In this document: piece by piece, positions 24,911 to 31,347 of the stretch
Layout: each line of letters begins with the position of its first letter
Numbering within the stretch: the first letter of the stretch is position 1
Virus record (IMG/VR): IMGVR_UViG_3300033150_000686
Span: 1 to 39,349 of that record
Length of the DNA stretch: 39,349 nucleotides
DNA from: a virus
Strand: one strand, 5' to 3'
Position numbers and translations under genes: made by a program
Notes under the pieces: generated by a model
Seen by the model: only the letters and a program-made list of their open reading frames with translations
What the model was told of the DNA's origin: nothing
Databases searched by the model: none

Positions 24911-26251
24911 TTAAACAGCCATAAAGCTGTAATCTTCTATTTCTTCGTCAGATTCAATCCGTATTTCGGGTTTTGGTGGATTAGATGCTACCGAATACCG
25001 CAAAGCATCTACGCAATGAACTGGTTCACGTTGTGGGTCGTCATAGCTCCATTGCATGAGTTCTTCAAATAAATTCGGTAAATTTTCTTTAACGAAAAAG
25101 AGTTTCGGTGCACCCCGCTGTCCCGTTAATGGATGCTTATGTTCGGGGTCAGGCCGAAGTTTCTCCACAATTAAATCTATGCCAATAGTAATCGAATTTT
25201 CCGCTGGTACTGGATAAATACCATATTCTCTGTATCTATCTACCAGCGTCGTAAATGTATCACCAGCCCCCTGTTCTTTTCGCCAAGCGCTTGGGTCCAT
25301 AAATACCATATGGACTTTATCCATTCCACCCCACAGCTTTTTAATTCCTTCCGCATGTTCCTTTACTATTCTGTTTTTGCCGTAATATTCATTATAAATA
25401 ATCCAACTTCCATGTGGGTCTCGAACAAATCCCAAAGCACCAGTAATACCAGTACTACCAGCAGGGTCAATTGCCACAAACTTATACCAGCTATCGGGAA
25501 CAATAAATTTAGGTAATATATGATAAGGCTCAAGCTGTACAATCTGTCCGCTTATCGCTTCCCATTTGCCGTAAAGCTTAACTCTCTGCCATTCGGGCGG
25601 TCGCTGTAAGAGCGACTCTAAATAAGCCATGTTATTTGTTTCTTCAAAGAATACCAAATTATCAAAAGTAGTAGTTTCTATAAGCTCGCAATTTTTTAAT
25701 TCACCTTTTTTGAACCATCTATAACACCAGTTATGCCCTCTGTCGGTATTTCCTACAAACATTCCGACTTGAGGCATTCCTGGCTGTCTGAGTCGCTCTA
25801 TGATAAGTTCTACAATTTTCTCATCTAATTCCTCAGCCTGATCTATCAGAAACCAACCAAATTCAGGACCTCGATATAAACCTTCATCCGAAGTATGCTT
25901 AAAAAATACAATCGAACCATTAGTAAATTTAACCCAGTTTTCATTATTATTTATCGAATGTATAACTTTTTGTCCGTATGGCTTTCCAGAATCCAAAAGT
26001 TTTAAATGATCCAAAAAAATCTTCTTAGTCGACATCTCGAGCTCAGGGCTCGTATTTCGAATAACTACACCAATGCAACCTGGATAGCGTAAACAAAAAT
26101 CTATCCCAAGAAGACACGCCGTAGTGCTTTTACCAGAACAAATACCACCGAAAAAAGCCCTGAACCGAGCCTTAGAATGTATAAACGCCGACTGCTTTGG
26201 ATTTAATTTTATAATCTTAGGCTGCGAAACACCCTGTATTCCAGATTTCAT
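24911..26251 (-). CDS. terL: Terminase large subunit, 446 aa
   Basis: Walker A at residues 35-43 (GGICSGKST) and Walker B FLIDQAEE at 134-141 give the packaging ATPase. From residue 258, KFVAIDPAGSTGITGALGFV (D262), and further VFMDPSAW, give the RNase H-like nuclease that cuts concatemers. Length is standard. It follows the small subunit and a 62-aa ORF, and precedes the portal. Confidence 0.95.
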   Translation of the reverse strand: MKSGIQGVSQPKIIKLNPKQSAFIHSKARFRAFFGGICSGKSTTACLLGIDFCLRYPGCIGVVIRNTSPELEMSTKKIFLDHLKLLDSGKPYGQKVIHSINNNENWVKFTNGSIVFFKHTSDEGLYRGPEFGWFLIDQAEELDEKIVELIIERLRQPGMPQVGMFVGNTDRGHNWCYRWFKKGELKNCELIETTTFDNLVFFEETNNMAYLESLLQRPPEWQRVKLYGKWEAISGQIVQLEPYHILPKFIVPDSWYKFVAIDPAGSTGITGALGFVRDPHGSWIIYNEYYGKNRIVKEHAEGIKKLWGGMDKVHMVFMDPSAWRKEQGAGDTFTTLVDRYREYGIYPVPAENSITIGIDLIVEKLRPDPEHKHPLTGQRGAPKLFFVKENLPNLFEELMQWSYDDPQREPVHCVDALRYSVASNPPKPEIRIESDEEIEDYSFMAV

Positions 26252-26254
26252 TTT

Positions 26255-26443
26255 TTACCACAGCTTCCCTTTAAAACCAGTTTTGCCATAAAGTCCATAA
26301 GGGTCAGACCTTGTAGCTCTGGCTTTAGGTTTTCTTCTTTTCGGTTTCGGCAAGCCAGTTTTGGTTTTAACCCACTTGCCGTTTTGACAAACAAAATAAT
26401 TTAAGCCAATCCATTTACCTTCACCCTCTCTACATTTAGCCAT
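26255..26443 (-). CDS. Basic 62-aa protein
   Basis: Starts behind AGGAGTGCTGA. Contains a small W/F/C turn (KWIGLNYFVCQNGKWVKT) and a Lys/Arg/Pro-rich rear half. Nested between the two terminase genes with only three bases before TerL, so probably cotranslated. Function unknown; DNA binding is likely from charge. Confidence 0.65.
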   Translation of the reverse strand: MAKCREGEGKWIGLNYFVCQNGKWVKTKTGLPKPKRRKPKARATRSDPYGLYGKTGFKGKLW

Positions 26444-26459
26444 TCAGCACTCCTTCTAT

Positions 26460-26966
26460 TTACTCGACCTCTTGTGCCCGTGCCTGAATTTCTTTAACTT
26501 TCTCCATGTACTTCTGAACTTCTTCTTCAGGCATTACCTGCACAATTAAGGTCTGTTTATTTGTCTGTACATTGATTTGAGTTTGCGGTCCCCGCATTTT
26601 ATGTATATCAGCTAAAAGCTGAGTTGCCGACATTCTTACAGTTTCATCAGGAACTTCCGCTACAATTTCGCCTTTAGAAACTAAAGTTTTCGTAGCTTCA
26701 AGTCGTTTATTAATTTCCTGAAATAACCTGTCTTTTCCGAGCCCGTAGGCTTGAAGCATTTCTTCGGGTACCAGTTTCGAAACGTAACAATAATGCCGAG
26801 AAGCCAACTTCCTTGTGTACTCTTCCGTTCTCTTAAATCCGTAAACGTCACAATACGCCTTGTATTTAGCCTCATGTATAGGAAGCCCCTCTAAATGGTA
26901 CCGAGCATAAAGCTCCATGAACCGTCGCTGTTTTTCTGTAAGCCCAACTTCGTCTTTTCTACGCAT
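26460..26966 (-). CDS. terS: Terminase small subunit, 168 aa
   Basis: GLTEKQRRFMELYARYHLEG followed by a helical segment (HEAKYKAY, KRTEEYTRKLASRHY) is the DNA-binding helix arrangement of phage terminase small subunits. The C-terminal third (TQLLADIHKMRGPQTQINVQ, then a charged helix) is the usual oligomerisation part. The position beside TerL supports this. It chooses the packaging site on viral DNA. Confidence 0.85.
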   Translation of the reverse strand: MRRKDEVGLTEKQRRFMELYARYHLEGLPIHEAKYKAYCDVYGFKRTEEYTRKLASRHYCYVSKLVPEEMLQAYGLGKDRLFQEINKRLEATKTLVSKGEIVAEVPDETVRMSATQLLADIHKMRGPQTQINVQTNKQTLIVQVMPEEEVQKYMEKVKEIQARAQEVE

Positions 26967-27141
26967 AATCTATAACAGTCCATTCTTCTTCTGGAAGGTG
27001 TGTTTCGTCAGAAATCATGTTTTCTAAAGCAAGGGGATCACAAGGGTACTCAATACATTCAACTCTCTTTCCGTTAAAAAGCCTGTGCCTTTTTCTCTTT
27101 GGTTTTTCCAGAAAAACATCAACCCAGTGTTCTTTTTTCAT
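26959..27141 (-). CDS. Hypothetical 60-aa protein
   Basis: The start overlaps the stop of the sigma-like gene by four bases and the end overlaps the small terminase by eight, so this is a coupled cassette. Basic front (VFLEKPKRKRHRLFNGKRV), acidic rear. No family recognised. Confidence 0.65.
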   Translation of the reverse strand: MKKEHWVDVFLEKPKRKRHRLFNGKRVECIEYPCDPLALENMISDETHLPEEEWTVIDYA

Positions 27142-27335
27142 TCGCCAAGCTCCCTTTTCAGCTTCTCAACAGTTTTCTTAATTCTTTTCCTAACCGCAAC
27201 TGCACTCAATCCCAATATTTCCCCAATCTCATCCAATCGGTACCCATACCTGTAGTACATCCTTAACAACTGGTATTCGTCTTTCTCTAATACCCTTCGA
27301 GCATCAATCCAAAATAACACTATGTCAGAGGTCAT
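27138..27335 (-). CDS. Sigma-70 region-4-like late regulator, 65 aa
   Basis: Almost the entire protein is a sigma region 4 helix-turn-helix: LEKDEYQLLRMYYRYGYRLDEI then LGLSAVAVRKRIKKTVEKLK. Genes of this kind (ArpU/RinA-like or short sigma-like) often sit immediately upstream of the small terminase in phages and switch on late transcription. It is the first gene of the leftward unit; AGGGGAAAT serves as ribosome site. Role inferred from motif and place. Confidence 0.8.
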   Translation of the reverse strand: MTSDIVLFWIDARRVLEKDEYQLLRMYYRYGYRLDEIGEILGLSAVAVRKRIKKTVEKLKRELGE

Positions 27336-27643
27336 AAAGTATATTTCCCCTTTCTACTTAACATAGGGACAAACAATAAACCATTTTAACTTTTCTGTAT
27401 ACTTTTTTATAATATCTCACTTCCTTATAACATAATACATTTGTCTCCTTATGTGAATAAAAGTCCAGTGTCAAAAATGTCAAAAGTAACATTTCGGTCA
27501 GACCGTCGTGCGTGCGAGGAGTCATATAAGCCTGCTAGGGGGTACGCCTGGGGGCTTTTGGCTTGGGCTTTCGGGCAAAACGGGTTTTTGGTTTTTCTGC
27601 TAGTTAGCTGGCAGGCGCGCATTTTGGCAAACAGTTTGACAGG

Positions 27644-27670
27644 ACGTATAGCATTTTGGAAAATGTACGT
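27644..27670. repeat. Imperfect 27-base inverted repeat
   Basis: ACGTA-tag-CATTTT-gg-AAAATG-TACGT: 11 paired bases with a 3-base bulge, next to a TTGACA at 27636-27641. A likely regulator or replication-protein site in the control region; no binding protein can be named. Confidence 0.55.
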
Positions 27671-27714
27671 ATAGGTAGGGCGAATGTGTAGAAGAAAGGT
27701 GGTTGATATTAAAA

Positions 27715-27774
27715 CGCTCGCTTAATCGCTCAACTGAACGCTTAACCGCTCTATTACTCGCTATCGCTCGCTTA
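27715..27774. repeat. CGCT iteron-like cluster
   Basis: Eight CGCT tetramers lie within 58 bases (starts at 27715, 27719, 27727, 27739, 27747, 27759, 27765, 27769). CGCTCGCTTA occurs twice (27715 and 27765) and a further CGCTTA at 27739. The dense, roughly 4/8/12-base spacing suggests cooperative binding of a replication or regulatory protein, near the start of early transcription. Confidence 0.6.
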
Positions 27775-27912
27775 GTGAAGTGTTTATACCACTTGTTAGT
27801 GTTTGTACATATATCGTTAGGTTAAGTATTAGGAATATTGTTAGAGAACTGTGATTATTTACATTTATTTTAACGGGCAAGGAAAAAATATATAAAAAAG
27901 TTAAAAAAATAC

Positions 27913-27941
27913 TTGACAAATATTAGAAAGTGTGTTATAGT
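27913..27941 (+). promoter_or_regulatory. Strong sigma-70 promoter for the rightward early unit
   Basis: TTGACA (27913-27918), exactly 17 bases, then TATAGT (27936-27941): consensus -35 and five of six in the -10. An A/T-rich stretch precedes it. The first gene starts at 27976 behind AAGGAGGC. Confidence 0.9.
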
Positions 27942-27975
27942 GATTTTCAGAAATTAAATCTAAGGAGGCTTTAAA

Positions 27976-28401
27976 ATGAAAAAGATTTATAAAGATTTTT
28001 TAAAAGAAGGGAAATTTATGATGGTTGGCCATACTTCGAAAGGATATGAAGTATGGCAATCAAACAAAGAAAACTGGGTACTTATACTTAAAAGAGTACA
28101 GTATGAGTACTCAGGAGATACAATCCGAGATGGAGATAATGTACATCTCCATTTCGAGATTGTAGACTCTTTTTCTTTCTCCGAATGGGGAAAGAAGAAA
28201 GAGGAATATATTAAAGAAGCTGAGGTTAAAATAATTAGGTTTAAAAAAGTAGAAAAACCATGGCCATGGAATATATATACGATCATGATAAACGACAACA
28301 AGTACTCATTCAAAACATTAGATAAGTATGAAGATGAAGATAAATTAAAAAAAGATATTTTATTTAGATACAAAAGAGGCGACCTTACTCCAATTGAGTA
28401 A
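27976..28401 (+). CDS. First early gene, 141-aa protein of unknown function
   Basis: ATG 27976 with AAGGAGGCTTTAAA upstream, 35 bases after the promoter. The product is beta/alpha mixed, rich in Lys, Glu, Tyr and Trp, with no membrane segment and no motif I know. First place after the strongest promoter suggests early, abundant expression, for example host takeover. Its last codons and stop are built into a terminator. Confidence 0.75.
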   Translation: MKKIYKDFLKEGKFMMVGHTSKGYEVWQSNKENWVLILKRVQYEYSGDTIRDGDNVHLHFEIVDSFSFSEWGKKKEEYIKEAEVKIIRFKKVEKPWPWNIYTIMINDNKYSFKTLDKYEDEDKLKKDILFRYKRGDLTPIE

Positions 28402-28420
28402 GACTTGCCTCTTTTTTTTA
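28374..28420 (+). terminator. Terminator overlapping the end of the first early gene
   Basis: AAGAGGC (28374-28380) pairs with GCCTCTT (28407-28413), and inside it CTTACTC (28384-28390) pairs with GAGTAAG (28396-28402), followed by a run of eight T (28412-28419). The stop codon TAA (28399-28401) is inside the inner arm. It should reduce transcription into the following small genes. Confidence 0.85.
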
Positions 28421-28444
28421 TTTTAAATTAATGGAGGTGATAAA

Positions 28445-28612
28445 ATGAAAAAGATTATTGATTTAAGGAACAATCCTATTAAATGTCATTTGAGCAAAGT
28501 AAAGGCTATTTATGGAGATCATTTAGTTTACACTGACTATGGCTTATCACTAATAAAAGAAGATACTAAACGATTTCCGACATATGTACATATTTTAGTT
28601 ATTTACAAATAA
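28445..28612 (+). CDS. Small early protein, 55 aa
   Basis: ATG 28445 follows ATGGAGGTGATAAA. The product starts MKKIIDLRNNPIKCHLSKV, mixed alpha/beta, no motif. Its stop TAA (28610-28612) is directly joined to the first, degenerate tRNA-like element. Function unknown. Confidence 0.7.
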   Translation: MKKIIDLRNNPIKCHLSKVKAIYGDHLVYTDYGLSLIKEDTKRFPTYVHILVIYK

Positions 28613-28659
28613 CTCTAGCGGGCAGGTGCTTTTTCTGGGGTTAATTCACAAAGGGAGCA
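28613..28659 (+). ncRNA. Degenerate acceptor/T-arm minihelix (sister of 28842-28885)
   Basis: Aligns well with the element at 28842: CTCTAGCGGGCAGGTGCTTT here, against CTCCAGCGGGTGCTTTT there, and both end GGGAGCA/GGAGCA followed by AAATA. Here the T-arm has lost several pairs (CTGGG against CACAA). An alternative stem TGCTTTTT with AAGGGAGCA remains. It begins straight after a stop codon, like its sister. Confidence 0.5.
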
Positions 28660-28689
28660 AATATTAAATTAATTTAAGGAGATTTTAAA

Positions 28690-28842
28690 ATGAGAAATCA
28701 AAAACTATTCATTTTTTACTCGAACTTGTATAACAAACTCATGAATGTATATGACTTCTACTTTCAAAATAAAAACAGAAAACAAGCTGATATTATTCCC
28801 AAACTTATGCTTAAGATCATCAATATACTTTATACTGTTTAG
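28690..28842 (+). CDS. Small early protein, 50 aa
   Basis: ATG 28690 behind TTTAAGGAGATTTTAAA. The product begins MRNQKLFIFYSNLYNKLMNV, aromatic and basic, likely helical. The stop TAG (28840-28842) contributes its final G to the acceptor stem of the following minihelix. Function unknown. Confidence 0.65.
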   Translation: MRNQKLFIFYSNLYNKLMNVYDFYFQNKNRKQADIIPKLMLKIINILYTV

Positions 28843-28885
28843 CTCCAGCGGGTGCTTTTCCTGGGTTCAATTCCCAGGTGGAGCA
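28842..28885 (+). ncRNA. tRNA-like acceptor/T-arm minihelix
   Basis: GCTCCA (28842-28847) pairs with TGGAGC (28879-28884); CCTGGG (28860-28865) pairs with CCCAGG (28873-28878) around TTCAATT, a canonical seven-base T-loop. Together they give 12 stacked pairs, the length of a real acceptor plus T arm, followed by a discriminator-like A (28885). D and anticodon arms are replaced by a 12-base strand. An alternative fold pairs TGCTTTTCC with GGTGGAGCA. The element starts in a stop codon and precedes the next ribosome site. Confidence 0.65.
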
Positions 28886-28912
28886 AATAAAATTAGTTTA
28901 GGAGAAAATAAA

Positions 28913-29101
28913 ATGATTTATGATTACAAAATAAAAAAAGCTAAGAGAAATTACCAATGTAATAAATGTAAGCGAATGATTAAAAAAGGTGAGGAATATT
29001 TAAGATTAACATCATCTTCGGGTAGCACAGCTTATCATTATAAATGCATGCGTGATATTTTCATAAAAAATCTAAACCAATTTAAGGAGCAATCAAAATG
29101 A
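28913..29101 (+). CDS. Zinc-finger-like protein, 62 aa
   Basis: ATG 28913 behind TAGGAGAAAATAAA is chosen over a longer frame opening inside the previous gene. YQCNKCKRMIKKGEEYLRL, then YHYKCM, give a C-x2-C and H-x2-C pattern, like a small zinc finger with a KKGEEY turn seen in several phage proteins. The end overlaps the next start by four bases. It probably binds nucleic acid. Confidence 0.75.
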   Translation: MIYDYKIKKAKRNYQCNKCKRMIKKGEEYLRLTSSSGSTAYHYKCMRDIFIKNLNQFKEQSK

Positions 29102-29349
29102 AAACTAAAGATTATCAAGAACTATTTAATAAAAAATTAGAAAAACTAAACAATCTCAGAAACAAACTTTACGAAGCTATCGATCCAAATAACTGTATTG
29201 TAAAAAACAAAACAAAAATACGTAATATTTGTTATGTTTGTCCGTTATATTCATTGTGTTATAACCTTGATGATATTACTTATCACTTCAGCAAAACTGT
29301 ACAAGAAATATCTAAAAAAATAAATCAATCTAAGGAGAAGATAAAATGA
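29098..29349 (+). CDS. Hypothetical 83-aa protein with Cys motif
   Basis: Overlaps its neighbours by four bases on each side. Two amphipathic Lys/Glu helices flank RNICYVCPLYSLCYN, which with an upstream Cys (PNNC) could hold metal or an Fe-S cluster. No family recognised. Confidence 0.7.
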   Translation: MKTKDYQELFNKKLEKLNNLRNKLYEAIDPNNCIVKNKTKIRNICYVCPLYSLCYNLDDITYHFSKTVQEISKKINQSKEKIK

Positions 29350-29549
29350 CAACAAAAGATTTAGAAAATAAAGAATTAATATTAATTACTGATTATAATG
29401 AGATTCTAGAATTAGAAAAACTTACAGGTATCGATTTATCGGAATACCGGTGCTTGTTTGTAAAAGAAGATAACGGAGAAATTGTCGAGATTTATGCATG
29501 TGTTAATAGCGTTCCATATCTTGATAAAAATGTATACAAGATATTATAA
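29346..29549 (+). CDS. Hypothetical 67-aa protein
   Basis: Start overlaps the previous stop; CTAAGGAGAAGATAAA precedes it. Acidic mixed alpha/beta product (DYNEILELEKLTGIDLSEY, then IVEIYACVNSVPYLD). No recognised motif. Small early gene of unknown role. Confidence 0.7.
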   Translation: MTTKDLENKELILITDYNEILELEKLTGIDLSEYRCLFVKEDNGEIVEIYACVNSVPYLDKNVYKIL

Positions 29550-29588
29550 ATCCCAGAATCTACTACAATAATTCAAGGAGGATTTAAA

Positions 29589-29771
29589 ATGCTTACCAAT
29601 TTACAAAATTATTACAGAGATTCTTATGAAAACTATCTAAGATTAAAAAACCAGTTTGAATTACAAGACATCGAGCACGAATTAGAGATCGAACAAATGG
29701 AATTTGTAGAGGAAAGTCTAGGGTATCATGATAATTTAGACAGAATTCTTAAAGAAGAAAATATTATTTAA
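29589..29771 (+). CDS. Acidic helical protein, 60 aa
   Basis: ATG 29589 behind CAAGGAGGATTTAAA. Strongly helical and acidic (LQDIEHELEIEQMEFVEESL), likely a short coiled coil. Function unknown. The acidic nature would suit a small protein inhibitor, but that is speculation. Confidence 0.7.
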   Translation: MLTNLQNYYRDSYENYLRLKNQFELQDIEHELEIEQMEFVEESLGYHDNLDRILKEENII

Positions 29772-29787
29772 TAAAAGGAGGCTAATC

Positions 29788-29952
29788 ATGAATAGAATAA
29801 AAGAAAAGATTAAACAGTTAGAAAAAGAATTAAAACCTTATAAAATGAAAACATTTAAAGAATTAGAACAGCAAGGATTATATAAAGTTATTGAAAAACA
29901 AAAAGAATTATGGTATTTAGCTTATCTTCAAAGAAAACAATACAAATTTTAA
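29788..29952 (+). CDS. Coiled-coil protein, 54 aa
   Basis: ATG 29788 follows AAAAGGAGGCTAATC. Lys/Glu/Gln-rich helix throughout (IKEKIKQLEKELKPYKMK). No motif; the stop is 45 bases before a hairpin. Function unknown. Confidence 0.65.
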   Translation: MNRIKEKIKQLEKELKPYKMKTFKELEQQGLYKVIEKQKELWYLAYLQRKQYKF

Positions 29953-29997
29953 ACTCAATGAATATTTTAAAAAAAGAAAATACTACTTAAAACTTAT

Positions 29998-30019
29998 CGG
30001 CTAGTCTTTCGGCTAGCTG
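29998..30019 (+). other. Intercistronic hairpin
   Basis: CGGCTAG (29998-30004) pairs with CTAGCTG (30013-30019) over 7 bp with one G-U; loop TCTTTCGG. No T-run follows. One of several such elements between the small early genes. Confidence 0.6.
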
Positions 30020-30062
30020 AATAATTTATTTAATCTAAAATCAAGTATCAAGGAGGGTAATC

Positions 30063-30392
30063 ATGAATGTAATGTTAAGGCGAAATATCTACAAAAAATA
30101 TTACTTAGGTTACGTTAATAATGGATATGATATGGAAATAGCAAAAATTAATGGAAAATTTTACCTTGCTTATCATAATTCGGGCAATAAAATTTATTTA
30201 TCAAAATTTACAAAAGAAGATTATAAATTATTAGAAAAGCTTGAATTACCAGTTAAAAATTGTATCATTAATACTATTTTTGAAGATGCAAGAAATAAAT
30301 TGTATTATAGATTAAAATATTGCAAGGAAAATTGCCAATATAAATGTATTAAAGGATTAGATTATAAAACTATAGAATATCAAGGAGGTTAA
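30063..30392 (+). CDS. Hypothetical 109-aa protein
   Basis: ATG 30063 with CAAGGAGGGTAATC. Basic and Tyr/Lys rich, beginning MNVMLRRNIYKKYYLGYVNN; a short cluster (YCKENCQYKC) near residue 88 has three Cys. No family recognised. Followed after two bases by the next start. Confidence 0.7.
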   Translation: MNVMLRRNIYKKYYLGYVNNGYDMEIAKINGKFYLAYHNSGNKIYLSKFTKEDYKLLEKLELPVKNCIINTIFEDARNKLYYRLKYCKENCQYKCIKGLDYKTIEYQGG

Positions 30393-30394
30393 TC

Positions 30395-30589
30395 ATGAGA
30401 AAAGGAAACCTTATAAAAGCAGAGATTAACTACCCTAATAATCCTAAACTTAATGGTATTTACATCGGCAGAGTTATTCAATTAGGTTGTTTTCGGTCGG
30501 GCTTTGCTTATTTTAAGCTCGATTGTAAACCTGACCTTGCTTTACCGAATAGCAAAAAATATACTAAAATACAGATATTGCGGAGGTAA
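30395..30589 (+). CDS. Hypothetical 64-aa beta-type protein
   Basis: AAGGAGGTTAATC before ATG 30395. Probable small beta barrel (LIKAEINYPNNPKLNGIYIG, then FAYFKLDCKPD). Basic end. Function unknown. Confidence 0.7.
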   Translation: MRKGNLIKAEINYPNNPKLNGIYIGRVIQLGCFRSGFAYFKLDCKPDLALPNSKKYTKIQILRR

Positions 30590-30592
30590 AAA

Positions 30593-30760
30593 ATGATTAT
30601 CAAAAAACCAGTTTTTATAAAGCTCAAGGACGGGACATTAATTTACCGAAAAGAAAAAAGAATTTATTTAAAAAATAGAGAAGACAAAATCGGTATAGTC
30701 ATTAAAGATAACGCACCTGTAAGATTGGTAGATGGTATATGGGTTTATGAAGCAAAATAG
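30593..30760 (+). CDS. Hypothetical 55-aa basic beta protein
   Basis: ATG 30593 behind GCGGAGGTAAAA. The product begins MIIKKPVFIKLKDGTLIYRK; alternating pattern suggests a small beta sheet. Its last codons and TAG stop (30758-30760) are part of a 14-bp hairpin. Function unknown. Confidence 0.7.
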   Translation: MIIKKPVFIKLKDGTLIYRKEKRIYLKNREDKIGIVIKDNAPVRLVDGIWVYEAK

Positions 30761-30789
30761 CAAGCTCGATTTCGGTCGGGCTTGCTATT
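30756..30789 (+). other. 14-bp hairpin containing a stop codon
   Basis: AATAGCAAGCTCGA (30756-30769) pairs with TCGGGCTTGCTATT (30776-30789), loop TTTCGG, one G-U. The TAG stop sits in the left arm. There is no downstream T-run, so it may stop ribosome read-on, protect RNA or serve as an RNase site. Confidence 0.7.
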
Positions 30790-30821
30790 ATAAAAAAATA
30801 TAAGCATTAGGAGGGTAAAAA

Positions 30822-31025
30822 ATGAAAATAATAAAACTTAACAGTGATTATTGGGACTTTTATTTAGCAGTTTATCCTGACATTAACCAAAAAGATTTTG
30901 CAAAAATATTAGAAAAACATAAAGAAAACATGGAAGATTATACAATTGACACTTTCGTTAACTATCTCAATGAGCAGGGTTTTAGAGCTTTAATTATTGT
31001 ACCAGATTTCGAAATATACTTTTAA
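30822..31025 (+). CDS. Hypothetical 67-aa protein
   Basis: ATG 30822 behind TTAGGAGGGTAAAA. Mixed alpha/beta acidic protein (YWDFYLAVYPDINQKDFAKI). No family recognised. Bracketed by two hairpins that share the same stem. Confidence 0.7.
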   Translation: MKIIKLNSDYWDFYLAVYPDINQKDFAKILEKHKENMEDYTIDTFVNYLNEQGFRALIIVPDFEIYF

Positions 31026-31033
31026 ATTACAAT

Positions 31034-31082
31034 AAGCAAGCTCGATAGGACTTCAATTCCAGTCGGGCTTGCTTTATTTTTT
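31034..31082 (+). terminator. Terminator with the same stem as the 30756 hairpin
   Basis: AAGCAAGCTCGA (31034-31045) pairs with TCGGGCTTGCTT (31063-31074) over 12 bp, then TTTATTTTTT. The 17-base loop holds GGA-CTTCAAT-TCC, a small inner stem that recalls a T-arm. The loop differs entirely from that of 30756-30789, while the stem is the same. Confidence 0.75.
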
Positions 31083-31114
31083 CCTTAATAATAACTCAAA
31101 CAGGAGAATTAATC

Positions 31115-31291
31115 ATGCGCTATGTCGAAAAAATACAGGAAAATACCATTTGTACACTCTGCGGTCGGCCGACCGTAACAAACATGGTAATCATACGACA
31201 GGGAAATAAAATCGTTTCAGTTACGGCCGAACCGCCGATTTGTCAGGAGTGTTTAAAGCGACTACAGAGCGCACGTATAGTTGAAAAATAA
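31115..31291 (+). CDS. Zinc-ribbon protein, 58 aa
   Basis: ATG 31115 after CAGGAGAATTAATC. CTLCGR (residues 13-18) and CQECL (43-47) make a C4 zinc ribbon on a beta core. GC content is higher than that of its neighbours (for example GCGGTCGGCCGACCG), hinting at separate origin. Probably a small regulator. Confidence 0.75.
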   Translation: MRYVEKIQENTICTLCGRPTVTNMVIIRQGNKIVSVTAEPPICQECLKRLQSARIVEK

Positions 31292-31300
31292 AACCTATAT

Positions 31301-31316
31301 TGGATTATCTAATCCA
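31301..31316. promoter_or_regulatory. Palindromic operator-like site
   Basis: TGGATTATCTAATCCA: perfect 7-base arms around TC, just before the candidate switch RNA and near a TATAAG (31327-31332). It could bind a dimeric repressor, or be a small hairpin. Confidence 0.4.
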
Positions 31317-31347
31317 TATTTATTCTTATAAGATTTAAAAAACATTA

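Larger units (their letters stand above)
27336..27912. other. Divergent intergenic control region, candidate origin
   Basis: About 580 bases with no credible gene, between the leftward late and rightward early units. The part 27495-27640 is distinctly GC-richer (runs such as CTAGGGGG and CCTGGGGGCTTTTGGC), the rest AT-rich. It holds two minus-strand TTGACA boxes nine bases apart (27470-27475 and 27479-27484) without a good -10, a long inverted repeat and the CGCT cluster described separately. It is the most likely place for origin and/or packaging site. Confidence 0.6.

Noticed and set aside
27470-27484. Late promoter from the paired minus-strand TTGACA boxes
   Set aside because: No acceptable -10 lies 16-18 bases downstream of either box. 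The late promoter may depend on the phage sigma-like regulator, so it is not annotated.
27441-27674. 77-codon plus-strand ORF in the control region
   Set aside because: No ribosome site, abnormal composition (Trp/Gly/Ala/Leu-rich from the GC island), and it overlaps repeats and palindromes of the divergent control region.
27715-27774. CRISPR array or part of one
   Set aside because: Repeats are only 4-10 bases with irregular spacing; no spacers or cas genes occur.
28842-28885. attP core derived from a host tRNA 3' end
   Set aside because: No integrase or recombinase gene exists in the window, a second related copy lies 230 bases away, and a matching 5' acceptor strand is present, which an attP site copied from a tRNA 3' end would not normally have.
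28745-28912. Longer N-terminus for the 62-aa zinc-finger gene
   Set aside because: The extension runs through the preceding gene and the minihelix in another frame and has no ribosome site; ATG 28913 has a good one.
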